NCBI GenBank assembly: GCA_905178155.1
Contig: CAJINV010000004.1
Span: forward strand, 10,709,655 to 10,773,654
Origin: Amoebophrya sp. A120
Lineage: Eukaryota; Sar; Dinophyceae; Syndiniales; Amoebophryaceae
Length of the DNA stretch: 64,000 nt
Direction: 5' to 3'
Below are positions 22,013-31,826 of this stretch, one piece after another (position 1 is the stretch's first letter; every line of letters starts with the position of its first letter). The notes beneath the pieces were generated by a model. The model worked only from the letters and a program-made list of their open reading frames with translations. It did no database searches and was not told where the DNA came from. Made by a program: the position numbers and the translations under genes.

Positions 22013-22670
22013 CAAGGCACCAAATGTATGCGGGCAATCCAACGGCGGTAGCAGTGGGCAAACCTGGCAGGCTTCCGCGGAGCCATAGGGGGTCTCATTA
22101 ACGCACTGCCCCAACTAGTTCACGCTGGAGCCTTATCTAGTTCATCACGTTCCACGTCAAAGCTGGCCAGGATTTCCGGATTTCCAGGCATGGCGGCGAA
22201 ACGACATTGAAAAAAGGACGCAAATCTGAATGAAAAGCAGGCTGTTTGAAGACTGAAGAGCTGGTCTTTGAGTCGTTTTTGAATTGCTTAGTCAAGTAAT
22301 TTGTCTCATACACGAGCTGAGCTCTTCGAACTTTTCAAATTGTTCGGGCTGAACGCTTCGAACTCTGTGGACTGGGACCCCAAAGGATTTTTTGGGGCCT
22401 TGAACTTTTGACGCCATGCCCGGGCATGGCAAGAAACAAAGACGGCCCTTCAAGATCTAACTTCGGAGATATAGCTATCAGTTTCGTGTTAGTGGAGGGA
22501 CGTGGTCGCGCCTGTTTAGGGGTCTTGCGGGTCAGCATGGACGGCGGGGCCCTAAACTCGCAACGCGGGAGATTGTTTGTAAGACTCTGAAAAAGGTGAG
22601 ACGCGACGCAGAGAAAAGTAGGAACTAGAAGTAGAGTTTTGTTTAGTATGCGACTCTGCAATCCGTTATC
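22013..22670. other. Spacer, no gene seen
   Basis: The first about 60 bases continue the decayed arm of the palindrome. Nothing further is recognised. Confidence 0.35.
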
Positions 22671-22880
22671 ATTTCGCTCTACTCAGTTTCTTGACAATTT
22701 CATCCTACCTGGCGCTTTTATGCATATTGAATTCGTACCAAGCGTATCAAGTTGGGCGCACCAAGTTGAAGTTGTCAGCTCGCTCTACTTAGCTCTTTAT
22801 CTTTTACGATTTTATCCCGCCTGGTGCTTTTATGCAATTGGTTTGGGTGCCAAGCGTATTAAGTTGGGCGTATCAAGTTG
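22671..22880. repeat. Two diverged tandem copies of a unit of roughly 105 bp
   Basis: Both copies carry CGCTCTACT, then ATCC(T/C)(A/G)CCTGG, GCTTTTATGCA, CCAAGCGTAT and AAGTTGGGCG in the same order. No coding potential was seen. Confidence 0.6.
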
Positions 22881-24668
22881 AAACAAAGCGCACCGCTCGC
22901 AGGAGCGCGCAACCATCGCCCTGCCCATGCTACGTACACTATCACTAGTATGTAGGAACGCGTCACGACCTTCGCAGTGTGCTGGCCATAGCAATGCGGC
23001 TCGCGTTGGGGCAGGCCCGGGCTGCGCCGCCGTGGATACCCGTTCCGCCACGGTCTTGACGACCGGCAAGACCGCGGCGGGGCTTGCCCGCTTTTTACCA
23101 CCGAAGCGCAAATGGCTTAGGGAGAGATGTTCCAATTGGCGACCGCCAAAGACCCGCTGACGCCGCGACCCGGCCGGCTCTCCGAGGGCGCCCGCGCAAA
23201 CCGGCGGTGACCGTGCAGGCCGTTGGTGAAATAGTGGCCGGAGGTTCTGACGCGTGGGTGCGGGAGTATCTACACACGTGACGCGGACGCACGCAACCGC
23301 AGCAGCGTAGCACCTTCGTAGCGAGCAGCACTTGGCGCGCTATCAGCCTCTCGCGTGGGAGTGGCGCGAGCCTGGGGCAGCTCAGCAGCCGGAAGCAAGG
23401 CATTGGATGGCGGCACTGTGTGCGATCACTCAGGGCGGTCCTCGAGTCGCTGGCAGGGTTGGAACGGAGCACCGCCAGCCGGTGCGTGGCCTCCGCTGTG
23501 AAGCAGACATGCGGGCGCTGGTGCTAGCGCCAAAAAAGATCCTGCGCGAAGCTGGCGGCCCCGGGTGTCCGGCTGGTGGGGATGTTTCGCGCCCGCACCT
23601 TGGGCGAGGGCCGCAGGCGCCCCAACCCCTTGGCAGAATGTTTGGCAGTGCCAGGGGCGCGCGCCTGTGGCGAGGCCCCTCCGACAAGGCCGCGCTGGCC
23701 ATATCTGGGCACGCGCAGACCCGCTGCCCGGCTTCAGGGAGGTGCTTTTGCTATATTTAGCGGAATATGCAAAAAAGATCCCGACCCATATGTATACGCA
23801 ACGCGCGGGCGCGCTGCTGTTTAGAATACGGGCGCCGCGCTATTGTAGCTCCGCTGTGCTTGCTCTGTTTGCTCCCTCTTGCCCCTTCTTGGTCCCCGGC
23901 CGCTCGCTGCGCGGCGAACCGGAGAGGTTTTGGGCCTTGCGGCCTCATCGGTCATTTTGATTTGAAAACACAGGCCAGCGGCTGGTCGAGTGTTGCTGAC
24001 AGTCCCGCAGACTTTTGCAAGCGTTGCCCTTTGGTGTGGTGCGCAGGTAAATCCGTTGAGCCGCGGACAAAGTAGGGGCGCCCCCCTGGCCGCGTGGTGT
24101 AATGGGTAAAGGCCACGCCGTGGTCGATGGGAGTGGGCTGCCACACTCGTCACTGGCGCACTAGTACACGGGCACGGTGTGTAATGCTGCGCGTCGGCTA
24201 CTTTGCCCGCCTGCTTACCATGATCAGCGGCCGGGATATTTTTTGCATCTGTTTTGCCGTATAGCAATGCCCCATCCATGTTGCAAGGCTGCTGGGGTGT
24301 GGTCTTCAAGGATGCAAAAAGCGGCGAAGGCATACGCCAGGCGCCTCGCCATATATATTCGACGAGCGCCGCCTCCCAGAGCGCCAGCGCTGCAGCAGCT
24401 GCGCAGCCGGGCACCTAGTTGCAGGGCCCTCCCTCCGCCGCTGTGTTCTTCCCCCGCCCCGCCTTCTTGCTGTTGTCTCTGGTGGCGGCGCTGCCGCATA
24501 GATAGGCGCGCACGTGCGTGCGGTTGTGGTCGCAGAGTTCCGGAATGGGCGCACAGCCTGCTTCCTGATCTTGCTAGCTTTTTCATGGGAAGCAAAACAA
24601 ACAAACGGCGCAAGGCCTGTTGGTTGTTTTTTTCTTTTTATTTCTATTCGCCACCAACACCCCCACAG
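22881..24668. other. GC-rich non-coding stretch
   Basis: No credible gene. A tRNA-like sequence near 24091-24160 was examined and rejected. It ends in a pyrimidine-rich tract and CACAG (24664-24668) that looks like a genuine 3' splice site. Confidence 0.4.
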
Positions 24669-24916
24669 CAAGAGCCCCCGGCGCCGGTGGTGTGCACGGA
24701 CTACAAAACGACGTTGCGCGCGGAGTACTCACTGGATCCGCGACCAAGGCCTTGGCGGCCCTAGACGGCATTGTAGAAACAGCGGAAAAGGGGGATGATG
24801 GTCGGAAAAGCGCGGCCGTTTTACGGTTGGCCACTTCGGGTGCTGCTTTGTCAGTCGTCTATGGTTTTGCGGCTGCCGTTGTTAGCATCACAGGCGAAAG
24901 CCTATCAGCCCCCTAG
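24669..24916 (+). CDS. Candidate terminal exon of an unrecognised gene
   Basis: It follows a poly-pyrimidine tract and CACAG acceptor and is open to TAG at 24914. The frame reads TGSATKALAALDGIVETAE and ends in a hydrophobic segment (SGAALSVVYGFAAAVVSITG) followed by ESLSAP. The C-terminal hydrophobic stretch could be a membrane anchor. No upstream exon is established; 17218-17500 is the only nearby segment of similar character. Confidence 0.38.
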
Positions 24917-27900
24917 GGTGCCGGGCGTGTAAGATGAAGTTAGCTGGCGGGCAAGTTGCGTGCGGAAGGCATGAAAGCGGACTAGCTTGAATAATGTTGC
25001 CCCCGCCGGGCGAGTCTGGATCTGGTTACTATAGCCTGCGAACTGGTGCACTGTGACAGCTTTCAAATTTCAGCCAAAATTTAAAGCCTACGCCGCATGC
25101 GTCTACTTTTTCGGCCTCGGTTTGGGGCTTTCGCAGTAGGCATGTGCAGGCGCCCCGGATTTAGGCGCCTTCGCGACCACAGAACGCTGCTGGCTGTTTG
25201 TTGCTTGGCGCATTCATATTTGCGCACAGAATCCACATGACATGGCCATGCGCTTGCCCACCGGGCCGCGCGGAAGGAAGACACTGGCCGGCACGCGGTT
25301 CGGCCCGGTACTAGAACCTCCGGGGCGGAGTCTAATGCATGCGCCCGCCCAAGCCCACAGCCACATGGTTGGCGCGGGTGTGTGGTCGGCCAGTTTCTCT
25401 TGTCTCCGGTCCGGCTTGGTCGACGTCCTAACAGAAGCAAAAAGCGAGGGGGCCAGGATGCGCGCATCGTAGAAAGCTATCTAAAAAGCCCCACCCCAGG
25501 CATCGCCTTTGGTCGTGGTTTGGATGAAGGTTTGGTGGGCCTTGGTTGCTGGAACGCACCGCGCCCGCGCGTAGCTAATCCCAGCACCCCTCCGCCCCCT
25601 ACCTGTTTGAAAAGCGCGCAGGCCAGGTCCCCGCCCTCTTCGCCCTTTCCGTTTGGGTAGATTCTTGTCTGTGTGTTGCCGTGTGAAGAGGCTTCGTCCC
25701 CCGCTTCCGGTTGTGGGCGTTTTCTGTCGCGCCCGCGCCTGCCCCCTCCGTTTTTAGTGTTGGCATTGGCCTGCGTTTGCAGGTTCCCCCGCGTCACGCC
25801 GACGCCTTTGTTTGCTCGGGGCGATTGTGCGGCAACCCCTCTGCCCTCAAGGCTGCCGCGCTTCCGCTTCGTTTTGCTTCACTTGCGTAACGGCCCCACC
25901 GCAGAGTAGTTCGGCCTCCGCGATCGATTGCCGGGCAAGGCGGGGCCGCCAGCGTTGTTTCGCGGCTTCGCTGCTCGGCGCCATGTCGCCTTGCCTCCGC
26001 GACTAAACAAATCGCAAAAAAGCGGGTGCACCGGGGTGGCCAGTCTCCGTACGCCGCCAGATGCGGAGGGCGCGGGCGCGGGGAAGTTTTGGGCCCGGCG
26101 CCCTTCCGCTTTATGTGCGCGTGGCCACTAACCTCGAAGCGATCCACCTTGCGGCCCCGGCGCGCCAGTTTGTTTATGCTTAGTTACGTAGATGCGCCGA
26201 AGCTGATGCCGTGGCACTATCGGGGCGACGCCCTAGGGGGCGGCGCCGTAGCACTGACTCGCCTTCGCGCATATTTGTACAGACCCGCGGGGCGTCGTGT
26301 TGCGTGTGTGTGTGTATGTGTGGACGGGCTTGCGCCCAAAAATACAAACGAGCCCCCCCCCAGGCGTGTCGCTGCACACTGATGCCCCAGCTGGCTCAGA
26401 CAGCCGGGCCCGAGTTTTGTCATTGATTCGCGGGCACATTGTCACTGTTGATGCTGCCCGCCCCGTAATTGTTCGTGTCACGCCAAGCCTTCGGGCTAAG
26501 TGGCCCAGACACAATCGAAAGGGCGGCGGCCGGGTGGTGGTTCGTGGCATTTCCAAGCACGGCCGTGGAGATCGCCCCAGCTCGCAAAACCATGCTGCGC
26601 TCGTGATAGGCGCTAGCGCCACTGCCGAACGCGAGCGACTGGGCCCGCCGCAATATCTATCGCAGCGCGCGGCCTGTGTGCCTCGCGTTCTCGGTCCGCC
26701 TTGCGCAGGTGCCTTGGTAGCCATTGCGTGACAAATCTGGGCAGAACCATCTGGGCCAAGTGGCTCAGACGGCAACTGTCGGCACCCGTCACGTGCTGGC
26801 AGCGGCACTTTCGTGCCCGTGCCGCCCGCTGCCTGACTAATGCCAGGCAAGCCACTTGAGACAATTGGATGACCCGGGCACGCGCTGCCGGGGTTCGTCA
26901 TGCGAGGCCACCTCGCCGAAGCCGACCGCATGCCGGTATCTGGCAAACCTCGCCGAAGCCGTATGGTGGAAGTTGGCTCATGCGACGCAGTGGCGGGTTT
27001 GTCACTTGCGAGCACCTCGGCGGACGCCCCTGGATGTCACATCCCGCGCAGGCCATTCTGGAAAATTGGCTGCAATAGTTTCCATGGGGCTGTCCAGATG
27101 CGAGCACAAAAAAGCCTGCGCACCAAATTAGAAGTGGCCGGCCGCCTGAGCAAATTGATCCCAACCAGTTTCCCTTGCTGCCAGGCACGGGGCCCAAAGT
27201 TCCCTGGCGCAGTAGCGAAGCCTCTTAAGCGTGACAAACCCCGGGCGCTGCTATTTGGGCCAACGAGCTCGGTTGTGTTTCGCGGATTTGTGCTGGCGCA
27301 AGGGCACGAAGGTGCAGGGCTTAGGCGTGTCAGATCTCCAACCTTCCCGCTTGAGGCGGCTGGCCCAAATAGGTGGGTCTCATGGGGAGAGCCACGCACG
27401 GGCACCAAGAGGTTAGCGCGGGATAAATCCCGAGGCCCGCTTGAGCCTTTGTATCTTGTCTAGTGCCAGACCTGCCAAGCGAAGGCGCTCGACGCGTGCG
27501 GTGTGGTGCTTCCTGCCAAGGGGAGGCGCCTTGCTCGATGCCTTCTACCCGGAAAAAGGAGGGGGTGCCGCGGGGGTCGCTCAGCGGCCGTGCAGGGGCT
27601 TATTCATATAACCACGGCCCGCAAGCGCAGCCGGACTTAATGGCGCCCGCCAGTCCGCGCGCAGTCAGTCGTCAGTGGCTCTGCACGGAACTAGCGTCAG
27701 TCCGGTGCCCGTTGGGTGTTTCGCCCGCTTGCGGCGCAATAAAAGGGGATACCCGGGGGCGCCGAATGAAATAAAATCTTCATCAAGAGCACGGCTCAGC
27801 CGATGGAGCGGTCGGCGGGCTGTCGACGTGCGTTGCGAGGTCTTACGATGTGTGGCACGCCCTCGCTCTTTCATCCGCTTGGGCCCGCCAATGGGCTTCC

Positions 27901-28780
27901 GGGATTCGGATTTGTCTTTGTCAGGCACGGGCACCGAGTTGCCCGCGCGAGACGGACCCACGAAGCAGGTTCGTGGGCTAAGGGTTCGACATGCGCTCGC
28001 GATGTTTCTTTGTCATGCGCCGGCGAGTTTCGGCCATGATAGACCGCGGCAGGTTTTGCTTATGCCAATTGGCCCGAGTGGCTTGCTCGGGAGGGGCCAG
28101 GCACTGCCCAGTTCAGTCAGGCGCGCAGCTGCCTGATTTTACGCGCACCCGCAGACGGCGGCGCGGTGCTTGACGTGCCTCGCAGGCTGGGCGTTGAGAG
28201 CGCTTAAGGCTGGCCAAAGGGTCAGGCACGAAAAATCTGCAGCGATCTGCGCGAAGCCGTGCCTGACAAGTTCGAGGGCTCAATGGGCTTCAAAAAAGTG
28301 CTCTGCGCCGGCCCTAAATTCGTCGCGGGCCGCAGTGGTATGAACTAAGCGAGTGTGATAGTTTGCGCGACCGGCCCGAGAAGATATATATAAGACTATT
28401 AGCGGCGCCAGCACGTCACAAGGCGCCGGAAAATTGTAGCAGCTGGCTCCGTGACACCCGGGAAGGCCAGCATACTTTTTGGAATCGTTGGAAGAGGCCA
28501 AGCACCAAATAGGCGCATATGATGTTAACATAATTGGCGGGACTACTTTGTCAATCAAATAAGGAGGCAAGCAAGGATACTGCATGTGATGCACACCGAG
28601 AGGCTTACAGTCCGTGCCGCGAAGTCTAATATAGCTGCATGTTTACTAGAGTGCAGTGCTTGAAAGAAGCAAGGTCATGTCGCTGCGTGCTGTTTTTGAT
28701 GCACTTCTAGCAAGTACTACACAGACCAACCAGGAAAAGTAGACAGCACGGAGGTGCCCACAGCCACGCACACGCATTCT
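24917..28780. other. GC-rich stretch with no supported gene
   Basis: Open frames overlap on all six frames, as expected at this GC. Scattered short inverted repeats such as CTGCCTGAC / GCCAGGCA occur near 26830-26850. A small GT-rich microsatellite lies near 26300. Confidence 0.4.
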
Positions 28781-28787
28781 ATGTCCG

Positions 28788-29897
28788 ATGCTTTCTTTCA
28801 AGCGTACGCGCCCGCCCGAAACAGACCAGGACAAAATCGATTTGACGTCTTTTGTGGGGCATCTGGCCAGCCAGATGAAAGACCTGCGGAAGAACTTCGG
28901 CAGGGAAATGAAAGACAGCGAGCTCTTTCGTGCCCAGAAAGAGATGGTGGAGTCGGCTAAAGGCCTGGGAGCAGCGTATGACCTCCACAAAGGAAACCTG
29001 GGGAAGGGCGCGGAGCACAGCCACGGGTACACGGTGCGCGCGCTCGCTGCCGCGACAAGAGCAACCGGCGAGGCAATCTGCTTGGGCAGGAGCCGGAGAG
29101 AGGCTGTGATAGCCGGGGACACTGCCTTTCAGCGCGAAAAAGCGGCAGCGGACTTGCAAGGCATTGTGGACAGTGTGAGCACCCTTATAAAAGATAAAAA
29201 GCAGTCGAAGTTTACACTTCCGCTTCCGGTTTCGGAACAGGTACACTCGACGGACGAGGACTCGCGGAAAAACAAACGGCGTCCTGCAGATGCAGTGAAG
29301 GAGTGGAGCGCAGAACTCTCGGCCTTGGCTCAGGTGGTGCCGGGAGATGAATCCTCCGACGTGTCCGCGCGCACTCACATCCCTGCCGCTGCGGCCTTTG
29401 GGAAGTTGGGCCGCGAGGTCGAGATGCTCGGGCGCACGACTGAACGCAGCAGACTTCCGGAGCGCCTCGACCTTGTGCAAAAAGCGTTTCGCGCTGCGAA
29501 AGTGGCATTGGAGGAGGACCTGCCGAAACTGAGAGAAGAACGCGAACGAGAACTCCAGAAGAAGCAAAAAGAGCTGCAAAAACTCCGGACCGATGGAGGC
29601 GCATCGGCGGAGGGGGATAAGGAGAAGAAAAAAAAACAAAAAGATCTTGGAGGCATCGAACAAGAGGTGAGGGACCTCCAAGAGAACATCAAACGCATTC
29701 AGGCAGGCGAAACGGGTGGGCGCAAATTTGTGTCAGACTTTGAGGCAAGCTTGCCGGTCGACCAATTGTGGCGGATTGCGCAGGTCGCCAAGCTCAGCAG
29801 CTCGCCTGATTTTCTCTCGGCTCAGGCGGCAGCCCTCCGGGAGGCGATGCAGAAGGGGAAAGATGATCCAAAAGCAGTGGAAAAGGTATCAAAGTGA
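28788..29897 (+). CDS. Unrecognised 369-aa helical protein, intronless
   Basis: A single open frame from ATG to TGA without introners, the only intact ORF of credible composition in the GC-rich block. The N terminus (MLSFKRTRPPETDQDK) is basic-polar. The middle is rich in Ala, Glu, Lys and Arg. Residues about 240-310 form a strong heptad-like coiled-coil (LPKLREERERELQKKQKELQ) with a Lys-rich run KKKKQK. No signal peptide or membrane segment is seen. A second ATG at 28781 opens a different, shorter frame and was not preferred. No domain was identified; it could be structural or gag-like. Function unknown. Confidence 0.6.
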   Translation: MLSFKRTRPPETDQDKIDLTSFVGHLASQMKDLRKNFGREMKDSELFRAQKEMVESAKGLGAAYDLHKGNLGKGAEHSHGYTVRALAAATRATGEAICLGRSRREAVIAGDTAFQREKAAADLQGIVDSVSTLIKDKKQSKFTLPLPVSEQVHSTDEDSRKNKRRPADAVKEWSAELSALAQVVPGDESSDVSARTHIPAAAAFGKLGREVEMLGRTTERSRLPERLDLVQKAFRAAKVALEEDLPKLREERERELQKKQKELQKLRTDGGASAEGDKEKKKKQKDLGGIEQEVRDLQENIKRIQAGETGGRKFVSDFEASLPVDQLWRIAQVAKLSSSPDFLSAQAAALREAMQKGKDDPKAVEKVSK

Positions 29898-31431
29898 AAA
29901 GCCTCGCCCCGCCCCGAGTTGGCTCTCAGTCTCCGTCGGGCCGCAGGCCCGAAAGGTTCCTTCGGTTGCGAACTTTTCGCGACCTTTGTATGCAGGGTGG
30001 GGCCGGATCCGGGAATGCGCTGGGTTTCTCCTATCGTGTGTTTTTCTCGCGGACCATACCGTACTAGTAGCAGTCGCCCGCGCGCGCGGCAGAACATCAG
30101 CGCGCGCGGACTCGCAGGTTGCGCATATGCGTGTTCTGTTTTGGGTGTCCCCGTCGCCCCCTTTTGTACTGCGGTGTGTGTGTCCCTTCTTTTCTGTTAC
30201 AAGTCTTCCTGCGCTACATCAGCAGGGCAGGAGGCGTCAGCAGCAGCGTCCCAATTTCGGATTGTTGCTGCTGACACCCAGTAGACGGGCGGCAAGGGAC
30301 TCCACGCACAACGCCTGCATCATGGCAAGGGAATCGCGACCGCTCGCACTGTTGCTGCTTGTTTTCTCTGGAAGTTGAAGGCGCAACAACGAAAAGGGCC
30401 GCGGCCCGCGCTCGGTATTCTTTTTTCGCTCTACATATTTCGTGCGCTACGGGCCGCCTTTGTGTAGCATTGCGTCGGCGCGCCCGTATGCGTGGGCTCG
30501 CACGTTCGGGCCCGTGGTGCTCTTGGTGGTCCTTGCGCCCCACGTGCTCTTGAGCCCTTGCTCTTGCTCCGTAGAAAGGGCGGTCGGTTTGTTTTTCCTC
30601 CACGCCCCGGAGCCGCCGTTTCTTTGTTTCGGTGTGTGGTGCCAGCCGGATTTATTTACTACCGCTGGCGCATGCGCCTCGCGGCTCCTTTTCGGGCACT
30701 GCTTCTACAGGCCCGCGCCGTTTTTCCACCGCATCGGCCGCGCAGGGCATTCGGGCACGGGCGGGCGTGTTCTCCGGGCAGGCTCGGCTAGGCTGAGACC
30801 CCCGGTTGTTGGTGCAGGCGTCTTCTGTGTTTAGCTTCTACTCCTGGGGCGGGGTCCTTTCTGTGCCGACGGTTGGGATAGCAAGCCGGCTTCAGCAACT
30901 TCCGGTTTGTATATGTGTTTCGGCGGCTGCGAATTTTCGTCAGCTTTCGTTGGTATATGGCTGTGGCGGGCTCACAATAGCATAAGCTCGCCCGATTAAG
31001 GGTTAGCTGGCCTGCTGCAGGGCGTCTTCCTTGGCTGCCGGCACAGATGCCGAACAATTCGACGAGAGGCGCGCAGGGCCTTACGTTGTGTTGGAGCCCA
31101 AGTGATGAAAGGAGGCGCCAACAGTTTCGGGCGTGGGTTGAGGGGGGCTCCGAGGTGCGTCCATCGCCGGCTGCGGGCCTTGGGTGGTCCTGTGCCGCGG
31201 TGCTTTGCGGCTCTGTTCGTCCCCCTCCCGGCTGGGCTTGAGGGTTTTCCTCCTCCCGTGGGTTGGGGGTTTTTCTCTGGCCGGCGTGGCGCACATTCTT
31301 GTTTGGGGCGACATTGTGCTTTAGTGCCTGCTTGGGCGGGATTATCGATTTGCCCACTTTGCCTTTTTCTTACATAGTAGATTAGCGCGGAGCCGCAAAA
31401 AATATGCTTCCACCGCACCCTCTTCCGATCT
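29898..31431. other. GC-rich intergenic stretch ending at an adapter-like 12-mer
   Basis: No credible gene. The 12-mer CTCTTCCGATCT lies at 31420-31431, close to where introner-rich sequence resumes. Confidence 0.45.
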
Positions 31432-31826
31432 GATGCCGCGTGCGCCGATACTTCTTCTCTCCCTGTCGCGATCCGTCCCAGCTCTGCGGCCGACGCAGAC
31501 AAGCTTTATGGGGTTTCAGGGTTTCCTATTTTGGTTGTACATGGTCTTGGTGCAGCTGCGCCGCGACTTCAAGTGCCGGCCGGGGGCTTGCAGGGCGGGA
31601 CCCCGGGTCTCCAACCTCTGGCGGGCCTTCCAGATTTATCTTGCCCGCGAGCATTCTTGGGCATTTCCCTCTCTCTTTCGAGCATACACGCCCGAGGGCG
31701 CGTCGGTTCGGTGGTTTGTCCGTCATCTAGATTGCCAGATTGTCAGAAGAGAACGATCGAACCGGGGGAGCGCAATCTTTTCACCATGATGAAGGGCTAG
31801 GATTAGCTTCTTCAACACCTACATGG

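Noticed and set aside
24091-24160. tRNA-like sequence (GTGGTGTAATGGGTAAAGGCC)
   Set aside because: It resembles an A box, but no matching B box, acceptor stem or anticodon arm could be folded.
26290-26330. GT-rich microsatellite
   Set aside because: Short and ordinary; no structural or regulatory context.
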